NCBI RefSeq assembly: GCF_036170895.1
Contig: NZ_CP108036.1
Coordinates: forward strand, 8,281,501 to 8,345,500
Source: Streptomyces erythrochromogenes
Lineage (GTDB): Bacteria; Actinomycetota; Actinomycetes; Streptomycetales; Streptomycetaceae
Length of the DNA: 64,000 bases
Direction: 5' to 3'
In this document: positions 8,444 to 17,602 of the stretch, piece after piece
Layout: each line of letters begins with the position of its first letter
Numbering within the stretch: position 1 is the stretch's first letter
Notes under the pieces: generated by a model
Seen by the model: the letters and a program-made list of their open reading frames with translations, nothing else
Databases searched by the model: none
Told to the model about the DNA's origin: nothing
Translations under genes and position numbers: made by a program

Positions 8444-8859
8444 CGGGTGCGCGGGGTCTTGAACAGCAGGGCCGCGATCCAGATCAGGATGCTTCCGAGG
8501 AAGCTGATCTGGACCAGCTGGCGCAGGTCGCCCACCCCGGCCGTCTGGAGGAGCCCGACGGCGAAGATCGACATGAGCAGCACGCCGAACCCGATCGCCA
8601 GAGCCTCGAGCTGGCCGCGACGCTGGTACTCGTCGGCGCGGCGCAAGCTCCTGACCACGGCCCGGACGATCCACAGGCCCGGGGCGAGGTTCAGCAGCGA
8701 CCAGAACAGCTTCCACGAATCCGCCGAGCCGAAGAGGCCGAACTCTGCGATCAGGCTGAGCAGCCCGAGGGCGATGACCGCCGGCAACCAGTCGAGGAAC
8801 CACGCTCGGGTGCGGGCCGTGTCGCTTCGGCTCTGGCGATTCTCTGGTGTTCTCCTCAT
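8440..8859 (-). CDS. Small integral membrane protein coupled to XRE regulator
   Basis: The product has 139 residues and four predicted membrane helices: about 24-42 (LPAVIALGLLSLIAEFGLF), 52-68 (LFWSLLNLAPGLWIVRAV), 88-106 (EALAIGFGVLLMSIFAVG) and 118-133 (ISFLGSILIWIAALLF), with a basic loop between helices 2 and 3. It is the first gene of a two-gene operon with the XRE regulator and overlaps it by 4 nt. It may sense membrane state and control the regulator, but that is inference. The 5' leader is short, because the tandem repeat ends 8 nt from the start codon. Confidence 0.8.
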   Translation of the reverse strand: MRRTPENRQSRSDTARTRAWFLDWLPAVIALGLLSLIAEFGLFGSADSWKLFWSLLNLAPGLWIVRAVVRSLRRADEYQRRGQLEALAIGFGVLLMSIFAVGLLQTAGVGDLRQLVQISFLGSILIWIAALLFKTPRTR

Positions 8860-8866
8860 GAGGGCA

Positions 8867-8905
8867 ATGTAAAGGGGCCTTGTCTAGATGTAAATGGTCC
8901 TTGTC
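8867..8905. promoter_or_regulatory. Tandem 18-bp direct repeat, probable XRE operator
   Basis: Two direct repeats lie at 8867-8884 (ATGTAAAGGGGCCTTGTC) and 8888-8905 (ATGTAAATGGTCCTTGTC). They match at 16 of 18 positions with a period of exactly 21 bp, two helical turns. They fill the space just upstream of the membrane-protein/XRE operon, which is where an autorepressor would bind. Confidence 0.7.
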
Positions 8906-9346
8906 AAACAGGTGTGGGCAGTTGACGATCCGTCATCGATTCAAGGCGTCGGCGGCCGTCCGTCCCGGACGTCGGTCCGGCTCGGCGATCGATCGCCCGC
9001 ACCTCACGCCGAGCTGCGGAACGGTCTGGAAGCAAATGATCGAACAGGCCCTGGACGAGGGGAGGCGGGCGGCGAGGAATCAGAGCTGGGGTGCGGTGGG
9101 TCGGTGAGGCGGCGGGCCTGTCGCACGGGGGCTCCGTTTCGCACGGTTCCCGGACGCGGGACACCGTGGGCTTCCCGGACCACACCAGGGGCAGCCCCGG
9201 CAGAGGCCGAGGCGAAGCCCGCCCTGCAGGGCGGGGGCATGCCCGCATCGCGGGGCGTGGGTGCGGCCTGCCATCACCCCGGAGGGGCGGCAGGTCGGGG
9301 CAGGCCGGCCGACCCTGAGAATGGGGCGGTGAATTCGAAGACGTGT
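8906..9346. other. Intergenic region between divergent genes
   Basis: No gene was recognised. It includes an 18-bp perfect palindrome, CCCGCCCTGCAGGGCGGG, at 9218-9235, about 110 nt upstream of the SDR gene, which could be a hairpin or an operator. The SDR reading frame is open across this stretch, but its codons there do not look coding. Confidence 0.4.
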
Positions 9347-10783
9347 ATGGACAGCGAGTCGGTGGAGAACCTGCTGGCGCTACTCAAGCAGGCCGCCGAA
9401 CTGCCGGCGGAGGACGCGCAGCGGCGCCGCATCGAGGGAGCCGCCAAGAACCTCCTCCGGCGCGGCCGTCGCGATCGCAGGGCCCGAGCACGCGTAAGGG
9501 ACCGGGAGTTCGACGCCGCGCTCCTCGCCGCCACCGTCACCGGATCACGCGACCGGATCATGGACACCGCCCTCCCCACCCGGCTGCCCGGCCCGCAGCA
9601 GCTGACAGAAGCCGGACCCGACTCCGAGCCGTCCGCAGGCGGGCCGACGGCCGCCGCGCAGAAGCCGGCGGTCCTGGGCACCCTGCGCCGCGGTCAACGG
9701 TGCTACATCTGCAAGGACCATTACAGGGAAGTGCACCCCTTCTACCACCACCTGTGCATGACCTGCGCCACCTCCAACCTCGACCAGCGCACTGCACGCA
9801 CCGACCTCACCGGACGCCGCGCGCTGCTGACCGGCGGCCGAGTCAAGATCGGCCACGAACTCGCCCTGATGCTGCTGCGCGACGGCGCCGACCTGACCGT
9901 CACCACCCGCTTCCCCCGCGATGCCGCAGCCCGATTCGCCGCCGCCCCAGACCGTGACCGCTGGTGGAACCGGCTGACCGTAGCCGCGCTCGACCTGCGG
10001 GACCCGCGGCAGGTACTGGCCTTCACCGAGCAGGAGTTGGCACGCGCCCGCCCGCTGGACATCCTCATCAACAACGCAGCCCAGACCCTGCGCCGCGCAC
10101 CCGAGACATACGCGGCCCTGGCCGCCACCGAAGCGGCCGGGCTTCCGGCCGCACGTCACTGGGTGGCCCCGGGCTTCGTCGTGCCCGGCCATCCCCACCG
10201 CGCCCTGACCACAGGCGGCACCCCGGCCGCGACCGCACTCGACATACCCGCGGACACAGGGGGCGCGGTCGATGCGGCAGGACTGCTGCCCGATACCGCC
10301 CCGATGAACTCCTGGACCCTGCAGCTCGGCCAGATCAGTGCCGCGGAACTCATCGAGGTGCAACTCGTCAATGCCGTCGCCCCGTTCCTTCTCGCCGACC
10401 GACTGCTGCCGCTGATGGAGGCTTCGCCCCACCCCACCCGCTACCTGATCAACGTCTCGGCGGTGGAGGGCCAGTTCGGCGCGCTCAACAAGTCGCCCGA
10501 CCATCCGCACACCAACATGGCCAAGGCCGCCCTGAACATGCTCACCCGCACCAGCGCCTCCGCTCTCGCCTCACGGGGAATCCACTGCTGCTCAGTCGAC
10601 ACCGGCTGGGTCACGGACGAGAAGCCCGCAGCCGCACGGGCGCGACACGCAGCGACAGGATGGAGGCCTCCGCTGGACGTCGTCGACGGCGCGGCACGTA
10701 TCTACCACCCCATTCGCGAGGGTGAGGCGGGCCGGCCCCTGCACGCGGTGTTCCTCAAGGACTACCGCCCTGCAGCCTGGTAG
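9347..10783 (+). CDS. SDR-fold protein with Cys/His-rich N-terminal domain
   Basis: The product has 478 residues from ATG 9347 (GTG 9329 is an in-frame alternative). Residues 1-100 are helical and charged. Residues about 120-145 hold a Cys/His cluster (CYICKDHYREVHPFYHHLC, then C-A-T), probably a zinc site. A short-chain dehydrogenase fold follows: TGRRALLTGGRVKIGHELAL (nucleotide binding), DILINNAAQT, and RYLINVSAVEGQF. The usual catalytic YxxxK is replaced by N-M-A-K in HTNMAKAALNMLTRTSASAL, so the Tyr is missing. TGWVTDEKP follows. The fold is clear, but classical oxidoreductase activity is doubtful. The gene stands alone. Confidence 0.8.
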   Translation: MDSESVENLLALLKQAAELPAEDAQRRRIEGAAKNLLRRGRRDRRARARVRDREFDAALLAATVTGSRDRIMDTALPTRLPGPQQLTEAGPDSEPSAGGPTAAAQKPAVLGTLRRGQRCYICKDHYREVHPFYHHLCMTCATSNLDQRTARTDLTGRRALLTGGRVKIGHELALMLLRDGADLTVTTRFPRDAAARFAAAPDRDRWWNRLTVAALDLRDPRQVLAFTEQELARARPLDILINNAAQTLRRAPETYAALAATEAAGLPAARHWVAPGFVVPGHPHRALTTGGTPAATALDIPADTGGAVDAAGLLPDTAPMNSWTLQLGQISAAELIEVQLVNAVAPFLLADRLLPLMEASPHPTRYLINVSAVEGQFGALNKSPDHPHTNMAKAALNMLTRTSASALASRGIHCCSVDTGWVTDEKPAAARARHAATGWRPPLDVVDGAARIYHPIREGEAGRPLHAVFLKDYRPAAW

Positions 10784-11124
10784 CCGTACAAGGCCGAGGT
10801 GAGGTGCTCGACCTCCTGTAGCCGGTATCGCCCGGTCACGTCACATTGCCTGAGGTGATCAGGTCGCCCGGAAGCAGCCGGTCTGGTGGTCGAGGGCCGG
10901 ATCGGTGGGACCGCAGTGCAGTACGCCGATCCTGGGCCAGACGGTGACGGGATCCTAAGGGCTGCTGCGAAAGGGCTGGTCACGGGCTATGACCTGGTGC
11001 GCAAACTGGGTAGCTCCCCAGTTTCCGGCACGGGTATCGTCCGGTTGCAGACCGGCCGTACCAGCGGCCTCCCGGATTCGGAGACCGGCCTCGAGGAGCT
11101 GGCCCTGGTCCGCGAGCTGAACTG
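10784..11124. other. No recognisable gene
   Basis: Short open frames only. The plus-strand text around 11040-11110 (IVRLQTGR and SETGLEELALVREL) may be the decayed upstream part of the fragment at 11125, but the frames do not join. Confidence 0.3.
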
Positions 11125-11280
11125 GCGCGCTTGGCCGCCTCGGCGGAGTTCTTGAGCCGGTACCCCGTCCAGCAGGCGGGCGGGCGCACGATCATCGAGT
11201 TGTGGGTACCGGCCGAGGAGCTGGACGACTTCAACGCTCACACTGTCGGCGAGATCCAGGTGGTCCACGAGTTTCGCTGA
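11125..11280 (+). pseudogene. C-terminal fragment of a small conserved protein
   Basis: The frame ending at TGA 11278-11280 reads LARLAASAEFLSRYPVQQAG, then TIIELWVPAEELDDFNAHTV and GEIQVVHEFR. This composition looks like the C-terminus of a real protein of about 80-150 residues of unknown function. There is no start codon or ribosome binding site in that frame, so it is a 5'-truncated remnant. A hairpin follows immediately. Confidence 0.5.
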
Positions 11281-11284
11281 GCCA

Positions 11285-11313
11285 GGGCGGCTTGCCGACG
11301 GGGCAGGCCGCCC
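11285..11313. terminator. Hairpin after the fragment
   Basis: GGGCGGCTTGCC and GGCAGGCCGCCC pair at 11 of 12 positions around a short loop. It has no U-tract, as is common for streptomycete terminators. It lies 5 nt after the stop codon at 11280. Confidence 0.45.
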
Positions 11314-11559
11314 CGCTGCGACGATGCTGCGCGGCTGATGTGATCGCGGCGTCGACGCCGCCCAGGGCGTGCTGGGGAGGCGAAACAGAACGGAAGAGCT
11401 GGAATGCGATCCTCCGAGATCGAATCAGGATGCCGGGCCCATGACTGAAACACCATCGCCCATGCAGATGGTCTCCTTTTGCGGCCTGGCGGGACGGCAT
11501 TCCTCACTCGGGCTGCCGGGCTGACCGGCGCTACGTCACCCTGGCTGAGCTCCTGGTTC

Positions 11560-11844
11560 GGGCTGGGGGAGTTACGGACTCGGGCTGAGATGGAAGGTGC
11601 AGATCTTCGACGAACCGGCGCACCCGGCTTTCGCTCAGGTGCTGAAGGCTTCAGCCGGCACCGGAAAATCCCCACCCTTGAGTTGCTGGCCATGGAGGCG
11701 CCGCACATACAGGCGGTCGACGCAGACTTCGACGGCTGCGCGGGAGGCGAACTGATGCTGACGCTGAGAGAGTTCGACAGTTCCAGCTGGGATGTCCGCA
11801 CGGCCGACACGTGGGTGCTGAGTGAGGCTCGTGTCCACGACTGA
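11560..11844 (+). pseudogene. Frameshifted remnant, family not recognised
   Basis: One frame begins with VQIFDEPAHPAFAQVLKASA (about 11600-11660). Similarity in composition then passes to another frame reading LELLAMEAPHIQAVDADFDG and LMLTLREFDSSSWDVRTADT, ending at TGA 11842-11844. The pieces are consistent with one small acidic protein split by an indel near 11670. I cannot name the family. Confidence 0.4.
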
Positions 11845-12401
11845 CCCCAACTGAGCGCGTTCACGTGTACCGGCGTGAGCGCATTCGGGGGGTGTGCCGA
11901 CAGCGGTCCGACACCGATCCGGGGTGGGCGCACGCGGCGCGGCAAGATGCCGACGTCCTCATAGCGGCATGCCGGACATTCCGGTTCGTGTGATCCTCCT
12001 GACCGCCAACGGCACCCGGGTGGGAGGAGTCCACGAAACGCAAGCTCCCTCCGGAATGCGTTGCCGTCGCGCACAAGAGCGGAGGCCGCGCCGATCGATC
12101 CTGTTCTCATCGCCTCTCAGGAATCAAAAGCGCAGCTCCAACAGGCTCCATTTGTACTCTAGTTGGGACGCGATGACGCATCGCGCCGCATCGGGAGCCA
12201 GGTTGGCCGACCGGGTTGCTGCAGTCGTCCGGCCCGCGTCGGCCGGCGCCGTCCGCACCTCGCGCCGACGACGCCCCGTTTGCTTGCAGCCGAGCGACGG
12301 TGCATGCTTGCGCGAATTCCGGTCGGGCGCAGCGTCGCACCCCTGACAGACGTACCCGGATCCGACGCCCGGGTCACCAGCAAGCCACACGGGAGCGCGT
12401 G
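11845..12401. other. Intergenic region upstream of the sigma-lectin gene
   Basis: There is no convincing gene. Open frames exist on both strands but lack ribosome binding sites and family motifs. The last 300 nt presumably hold the promoter of the sigma-factor fusion gene; no consensus could be assigned. Confidence 0.4.
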
Positions 12402-14027
12402 TTGAGTACACCGGGGACCCCCCGTCAGCAGCAACTTCGAAGCCTCAGCGACGGGGAGCTCTGTGCCCTGCTGCGTGGGCACACCTCGGAGCCCGACGCG
12501 GCGGTCGGCGACGTGATGGACGAGGTGTTCGCCCGTCACCACTCCTCGGTGCTCGCCTACGCCCGCACGTGCTGCCGAGACCTGTCCACCGCCCAGGACC
12601 TCGCTGCCGAGGCCTTCGCCCGTACCTACCGGGCCATCGCCTGGGGTGCCGGCCCCGAGTACGCCTGGCGGCCCTACCTGCTGACCTGTGTGCGCCGTCT
12701 GGCGGCCACATGGGCGCGGGAGGCCGCCCGTACCCGGCTGTCGGACGACTTCGAGGAATGGGCCGCGCAACTCTCGGACGGCCAGGACGCCGAGGACGCC
12801 GTGTTCACGGCGGAAGAAGGATCGCTGGTCCTGCGTGCCTACGAGTCGCTGCCGGAGCGCTGGCAGGCCGTGCTGTGGCACTCCGTCGTCGAAGGCGAGC
12901 CGGCGGCCGAGACCGCGGCACGCCTCGGGATATCGGCGGGAGGCGTCGGCTCACTGGTCGCGCGGGCACGGGAAGGCCTGAAGGAGGCGTACCTGCGCGC
13001 CCATCTGGACCAGAGCGCGAGCGACGAGTGCCGGCACTACGGGGGGCAGATCGCCGCCAGGCTGCGCCGGCCGGGCAAACGCCTCACCCGGGACCTGAGC
13101 CGCCACCTCCAGGGGTGCGACGACTGCGCACGGGCCGAGCGTGACCTGCGCGACGTCAACGGCCGTCTGGGCGTGCTGTTGCTGGGTGGAATCCTGCTGT
13201 GGAACCCCGCCTCCTTCCTGTCGGCCCTGGGCGGGAACGGCACACATCTCGCCGCGGCCACACTGAACGGGACGCAGCTCGCCGCAGCGAAGGCCGGCGC
13301 CGTGAAATGGGTGGCTGCGGCAGCCGTGGTGGGAACGGCGGCCACCGCGGCCGTCCTGCTGCCGGCCGACTCCGGGAGCAACGGTTCCGGCAGGGCCGCA
13401 GCCCCCGCCGCAACCCCCGCGGCTCCGGGCAGCAGCCCGCTCCCGGAGGCAGCACCGATCATGGCCATCGGATCGGCGGCCTTCGCCACGGCCCCCGCCA
13501 CGGGTCTCCCGTCCGCCTCCCCGTCCGCCTCTGCGTCCGCCGCGCCGACCTCGGCTTCGCCCTCGCCGGACCACGCCGGAGCCGCCCTGGTCAACGTGGC
13601 CTCGGGCCTGTGCGTCGGCCTTGGCGACGGCGGTTCCGACGGCTCGTTGCAGTTGGAGAAGTGCACCGGAAAGGCCGACCAGGGGTGGCAGCGGCTCCCG
13701 GCCCACCAGAACACGTACCAGCTCCGCAACGCGGACACCGGCACCTGCCTCGACGGAACCACCCGCGGCGGGAATCTCGCCGAGGTCACCCTCCGCGCGT
13801 GCCGGACCGGCGCGGACCGAGTGACGCAACTCTGGCGGTTCGAGCAGGACGCACGATACGGCGCGTACCGCGTCTGGTTCGTGCCGAAGGTCCCGCACAG
13901 CGACTACGCCGACCATCTTCTGGGCCCGCGGAACTGGCCGAAGGCCGACCCTCCGCGTCCGGGATCGGAGATGGTGCACCTGCCCAACTACTACAACTCG
14001 GTCAACCTGCTCTTCGCTCTGAGGTGA
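12402..14027 (+). CDS. ECF sigma factor fused to zinc finger, TM and lectin-like domain
   Basis: The product has about 541 residues. TTG 12402 is chosen because GGGAG lies 6 nt upstream; GTG 12399 is the alternative. Residues 30-205 are a sigma-70 ECF core: region 2 (HHSSVLAYARTCCRDLSTAQ) and region 4 (ERWQAVLWHSVVEGEPAAET, AARLGISAGGVGSLVARARE). Residues 205-250 hold an anti-sigma-type zinc finger with C-x3-H near ECRHY and H-x3-C-x2-C in HLQGCDDCARAE. Hydrophobic segments follow (LLLGGILLWNPASFLSAL; WVAAAAVVGTAATAAVLL), then a Pro/Ser/Ala linker and, from about residue 395, a beta-trefoil-like domain (ASGLCVGLGD, NADTGTCLDGTTRG). This order resembles the actinobacterial ECF52 group as I remember it. 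The likely role is a sigma factor held by its own zinc finger and tuned by an external sugar ligand. Confidence 0.85.
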   Translation: MSTPGTPRQQQLRSLSDGELCALLRGHTSEPDAAVGDVMDEVFARHHSSVLAYARTCCRDLSTAQDLAAEAFARTYRAIAWGAGPEYAWRPYLLTCVRRLAATWAREAARTRLSDDFEEWAAQLSDGQDAEDAVFTAEEGSLVLRAYESLPERWQAVLWHSVVEGEPAAETAARLGISAGGVGSLVARAREGLKEAYLRAHLDQSASDECRHYGGQIAARLRRPGKRLTRDLSRHLQGCDDCARAERDLRDVNGRLGVLLLGGILLWNPASFLSALGGNGTHLAAATLNGTQLAAAKAGAVKWVAAAAVVGTAATAAVLLPADSGSNGSGRAAAPAATPAAPGSSPLPEAAPIMAIGSAAFATAPATGLPSASPSASASAAPTSASPSPDHAGAALVNVASGLCVGLGDGGSDGSLQLEKCTGKADQGWQRLPAHQNTYQLRNADTGTCLDGTTRGGNLAEVTLRACRTGADRVTQLWRFEQDARYGAYRVWFVPKVPHSDYADHLLGPRNWPKADPPRPGSEMVHLPNYYNSVNLLFALR

Positions 14028-14041
14028 GCCCGCACGCGGGC
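14028..14041. terminator. Short GC hairpin after the sigma-lectin gene
   Basis: GCCCG and CGGGC pair around a 4-nt loop directly after the stop codon. It is weak, but correctly placed between convergent genes. Confidence 0.3.
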
Positions 14042-14061
14042 GGGCGTTCGTCGAACCGAGG

Positions 14062-15072
14062 TCACCCCGGGAACCGGCCCGTGGAGCGCAGGTGCCAGCG
14101 CCGCTCGGCGTAGGCCAGGTCGTCCCGCCACAGCCGGGCCGCCGCAGCGCGCATCACCGGGCGAAGGACCGGGGCGGCCCAGCGGGCGAACACGAAGCCC
14201 GGCCGGTCCGAGGCGGCCACCACGGCCTCGGTCACCGCCGTGCGCGGACGGCCGAGTTCGTCCGGCCCGAGGGGGGTCGCATGCGTCTCCACCACCGAGC
14301 CCGCGCCTTCCCCCTCGGTGATGCGCATGACGACGGTACGTGGTTCAGGAGCGGTGAAGACCGCCTGCACGGGTACCACCAGGCGACCGGCCACCTTGAA
14401 GGAGACGCCGACGGTGAAGCCGTCGTCGGCGCCGTCCCCGCCGGGTGAGCCGACGACCGTGAGGTCGACGAACGAATACGGGTGGAACCAGGCACCGTGC
14501 CATGGATCCAGACGATTGGCCACGACATCCTCGGGTTCGCAGCGCCCCCTGCCCTCGTACACCGCGGTCACCCCACGAGCGTGAGCCGGCCGGACCGGCA
14601 CGACGGGGGCGTCCAGCGGTGCCTCCCCGCCGACCTCGTCGAGACGCACCCACAGGAGGATGCCGTCGTCGAAGGCCGGCAGCGGTTCCCAGCCCGCGAA
14701 CGACGAGCCGTCAAGGGCGAGTCCGTGCCAATGACACACCAGCGCTCCGCACCGGACCGGGCTGTCCCCGAGAGGCGCCCCGAGGTGCGGGCAGGCACCC
14801 GGGCCGGCGTGCAGCCGGCCGCCGGCGCCGCGCCAGAGCACGACCTCATGGTCGGCCACGGTACGGGCCAGGGGGCGGTCGCCGCCCAGCGAGGCGGACG
14901 CCCCCACCACGTACCAGTTCCCCGACGGCCGGGCCTGCGCCCGCTTCACTGCTTCCGCGATGAGGCTCGGCCTGGCGTCGCGCCAGGTCGGCCGTTGCCG
15001 CTCCCACGGCACGGGGCTGCGGCGCAGCGAAAGGGGCAGACGGGCGCGCCGTGCCGGCGGTTCGGGATTCAC
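14062..15072 (-). CDS. Rieske [2Fe-2S] protein of the carotenoid operon (DUF5914-like)
   Basis: The product has 336 residues; GTG 15072 overlaps the crtB stop (GTGA). The middle third carries a Rieske cluster motif: C-x-H in [11 protein letters not shown] and C-x2-H in [12 protein letters not shown]. The C-terminal 180 residues ([20 protein letters not shown] onward) match the DUF5914 domain found with carotenoid genes in streptomycetes. In S. griseus the fourth gene of the crtEIBV operon is called crtV; here this Rieske protein takes that position. A role in oxygen-dependent carotenoid tailoring is inferred from context. A second, broken copy of its C-terminal half lies at 58970-59501. Confidence 0.85.
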   Translation of the reverse strand: MNPEPPARRARLPLSLRRSPVPWERQRPTWRDARPSLIAEAVKRAQARPSGNWYVVGASASLGGDRPLARTVADHEVVLWRGAGGRLHAGPGACPHLGAPLGDSPVRCGALVCHWHGLALDGSSFAGWEPLPAFDDGILLWVRLDEVGGEAPLDAPVVPVRPAHARGVTAVYEGRGRCEPEDVVANRLDPWHGAWFHPYSFVDLTVVGSPGGDGADDGFTVGVSFKVAGRLVVPVQAVFTAPEPRTVVMRITEGEGAGSVVETHATPLGPDELGRPRTAVTEAVVAASDRPGFVFARWAAPVLRPVMRAAAARLWRDDLAYAERRWHLRSTGRFPG

Positions 15073-16085
15073 GCGACCTCCTCTGAGACCGGGCGGGCCG
15101 GGTCGACGGGCGGCGTCGGAGGTGTCCGGGCGGGCACCGGCGCGGAGCGCCGGCGGTGGCGCAGCCTGATGGCCGCCAGCTGGGCCAGTGCGCCTGCCGC
15201 GACCGTCGCGCGTCTGCGGCGCGGTACCACGGCGCGCTGGTGCAGCACCGCATAGCCGTCCCGGCTGATCGCGTCCAGGATGCTTCCGTACAGGACGTAC
15301 GCCGTGCGGATGCAGGGAAGGGACACCGGATCGAGCATGGCGAGGCCGGGCCGAGCTTCTCGGTAGACGCCGCGGGTGAGTGCCTCGAACTCCCGCAGGG
15401 CGGCCAGCGCACGGCGGTCCTGGCGGCCCGTCCTCCGGCACCAGTGCATCAGCTCCCGCTCGACCCCGTGCCCGGCCAGAAGGTCCTCCGGCAGGTACAC
15501 GCGCCCGCGGTCGAGGTCCTCGCCGACGTCCCGCAGGAAGTTGGTGAGCTGGAAGGCGACCCCGAGGGCTGCCGCGTACGGCTCGGCTTCCTCTCGCTGC
15601 ACCACCGTGCCCAGCACCGGCAGCATCTGCAGCCCGATCACGGCCGCCGACCCGTGCATGTAGCTGCGCAGGTCCGCATAGGTGGGGTAGGCCGTCACCA
15701 CCAGATCGGACCGCATCGCGGCCATGAAGTCCTCGAAGTGGCCGTGATCGATGGCGTACCGGCGAGCCGTATCGGCGAGGGCCGCCACGACCGGTTCGCC
15801 GCTGTCCCCCCGATGCAGCCCCTCGTCCAGACGCCGCTGCAGCGCCGCCAGCCGCGCACCGCGCAGGCCGTCGTCCGCACCGGGATCCGTCGAGTCGACG
15901 ATGTCGTCGGCCCACCGTGCGAATCCGTACAGCGCGTGCACGGCGGGCCGGCGTTCGGCCGGCAGCAGGCGGGTGGCCAGGAAGTAGGTCCTTCCGTGCG
16001 CCGCATTCAGCTCGCGGCAGCGGCGGTATGCCGCTCGCAGCGCCGGATCGGTGATGCCCGCCGCGTCGAGTTCACGGCGGGTCAT
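15069..16085 (-). CDS. crtB: Phytoene synthase
   Basis: This 338-residue squalene/phytoene synthase condenses two GGPP molecules into phytoene. The first Asp-rich motif is DDIVDSTD near residue 55, and the second is [18 protein letters not shown] near residue 160. YxxxVAGxxG-type positions are represented by [15 protein letters not shown]. The C-terminus is a basic, Pro-rich tail ending EEVA. The start ATG 16085 overlaps the crtI stop (ATGA), and the stop overlaps the start of the Rieske gene. Translational coupling is therefore likely across the whole minus arm. Confidence 0.95.
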   Translation of the reverse strand: MTRRELDAAGITDPALRAAYRRCRELNAAHGRTYFLATRLLPAERRPAVHALYGFARWADDIVDSTDPGADDGLRGARLAALQRRLDEGLHRGDSGEPVVAALADTARRYAIDHGHFEDFMAAMRSDLVVTAYPTYADLRSYMHGSAAVIGLQMLPVLGTVVQREEAEPYAAALGVAFQLTNFLRDVGEDLDRGRVYLPEDLLAGHGVERELMHWCRRTGRQDRRALAALREFEALTRGVYREARPGLAMLDPVSLPCIRTAYVLYGSILDAISRDGYAVLHQRAVVPRRRRATVAAGALAQLAAIRLRHRRRSAPVPARTPPTPPVDPARPVSEEVA

Positions 16086-17602
16086 CGGGCCGCCCCCTCG
16101 GTCCGGCCGGAAGTACGCCGGGCGCCGCCCGTGATCCGGGCCGCCGCCAGCTTCCCCGACACCAGGGCCGTCGGCACGCCCACGCCGGGGGTGGTGCCGC
16201 AGCCGGCCAGGACGGCGTTCTGCGTGCCCCGGACCAGATTGCGGGGCCGGAACGGGCCCGTCTGCAGGAACGTGTGGGCGGCCGAGAAGGGGGTGCCCGC
16301 CGCGTGTCCTTGGCCGAGCCAGTCCGCCGGGGTGACCAGGCATTCGTCCTCGATGGCCTCCTCGATGCCGTCGAGGCCGCGCCGTTCCAGCTCGCGCAGC
16401 AGGTCGGCCCGGTAGCGGGGGCCGAGCTCGCCCCAGGCAGCACCTGCGGGCCCGATCTCGGTGTTGGGGCAGGGGGCGAGGACGTAGTGGAGATGACGGC
16501 CCGGTGGGGCGAGAGCGGGGTCGGTGGCCGTGGGCCGGGTGATGAGGAGGGACGGATCGCTCATCAGCCGTCCCTGCCGGGTGAGTTCGTCGAACGTGGT
16601 CCGCCAGGCGGCACCGAACGAGATCGTGTGGTGGGCCAGTTGCGGCCAGGTGCGGTCCGTGCCCGCGTGCAGCACGACGGCGGAGGGGGAGTGCCGCAGC
16701 TTCACCGGCCTGCGGGGCCGGCGGCCGAGAAGCCGGTAACTGCACGGCAGGTCAGCGGTGAGGACGACCGCGTCGCAGGGGATGCGGTCCTTCGTGGTGA
16801 CGACGGCGGTGATCCGCTCGCCGGAGCGTTCCAGCCCGGTCACCGGCTCGCCGAACCGAAGCTCGGCGCCCGCGTCGGCGGCGGCGTCCGCCATGGCCTG
16901 CGGCAGAGCGTGCATGCCGCCGCGCGGGAAGTACACCCCGGCCACCGTGTCCATGTAGGCGATGACGGCGTAGGCGGCGAGTGCCCGAGCCGGCGGCACG
17001 CCCGCGTACAGGGCCTGGAAGGAGAAGACCCGTTGCAGCCGCTCGTCCTTCAGGAAGCCCGCGATGCGCCGGTCCAGCCGCCCGAATCCGCCGAGCGCCG
17101 CCAGCCGGGCGAGGTCGACGGTCAGCAGGTCCAGGGGCGAGTCGAAGTTCGCGTCGATGAAACGGCGCATCTGAGCCCGGTAGAGCTGCTCCAGCCAGGC
17201 GCGCAGCCGCCGGTAGCCGGCCGCCTCACCGGCTCCGGCGAACCGCTCGACCGCCGAGGCCATCGCCTCGCGGTCGGTGTGCACGTCCAGGGTGCTGCCG
17301 TCCGCGAACGAGGCCCGGTAGGCCGGGTGCAGCGGAATCAGGTCCACCCGCCGGTCCAGGCTGTCCCCGACCGCCGCGAAGGCTTCGTCGGCGAGGTCGG
17401 GCATGGTCAGCACGGTCGGGCCGGTGTCGATCCGGTAGCCGCCCCGCAGCAGGCGACCCGCCCGCCCGCCCGGCAGGTCGTCCCGTTCGACCACGGTGAC
17501 CTGGCGCCCCGCTCCCAGTAGGTGCAGGGCCGCCGACAGGCCGGCCAGGCCCGCCCCGACGATCACCACGTGGTCCGTGGGGCCACTCACCGTACGGGTC
17601 AT
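16082..17602 (-). CDS. crtI: Phytoene desaturase
   Basis: This 506-residue FAD-dependent desaturase introduces the four double bases of desaturation that turn phytoene into lycopene. The N-terminal dinucleotide fold reads [20 protein letters not shown], followed by [20 protein letters not shown] and the substrate-side motif [14 protein letters not shown]. The C-terminal carotenoid motif is [20 protein letters not shown]. It overlaps crtE and crtB by 4 nt each. Confidence 0.95.
   Translation of the reverse strand: MTRTVSGPTDHVVIVGAGLAGLSAALHLLGAGRQVTVVERDDLPGGRAGRLLRGGYRIDTGPTVLTMPDLADEAFAAVGDSLDRRVDLIPLHPAYRASFADGSTLDVHTDREAMASAVERFAGAGEAAGYRRLRAWLEQLYRAQMRRFIDANFDSPLDLLTVDLARLAALGGFGRLDRRIAGFLKDERLQRVFSFQALYAGVPPARALAAYAVIAYMDTVAGVYFPRGGMHALPQAMADAAADAGAELRFGEPVTGLERSGERITAVVTTKDRIPCDAVVLTADLPCSYRLLGRRPRRPVKLRHSPSAVVLHAGTDRTWPQLAHHTISFGAAWRTTFDELTRQGRLMSDPSLLITRPTATDPALAPPGRHLHYVLAPCPNTEIGPAGAAWGELGPRYRADLLRELERRGLDGIEEAIEDECLVTPADWLGQGHAAGTPFSAAHTFLQTGPFRPRNLVRGTQNAVLAGCGTTPGVGVPTALVSGKLAAARITGGARRTSGRTEGAAR

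Noticed and set aside
8894-9346. N-terminal extension of the SDR protein
   Set aside because: The frame is open, but its codons and composition (Gly/Arg-rich, no conserved pattern) look non-coding; the good sequence begins near 9347.
14062-15915. Open minus-strand frame much longer than the Rieske gene
   Set aside because: The upstream part lies antisense/out of frame over crtB; the GTG at 15072 overlapping the crtB stop is the sensible start.
16274-17521. Long plus-strand frames antisense to the crt genes
   Set aside because: Shadow frames caused by high GC at third codon positions; no start signals or motifs.
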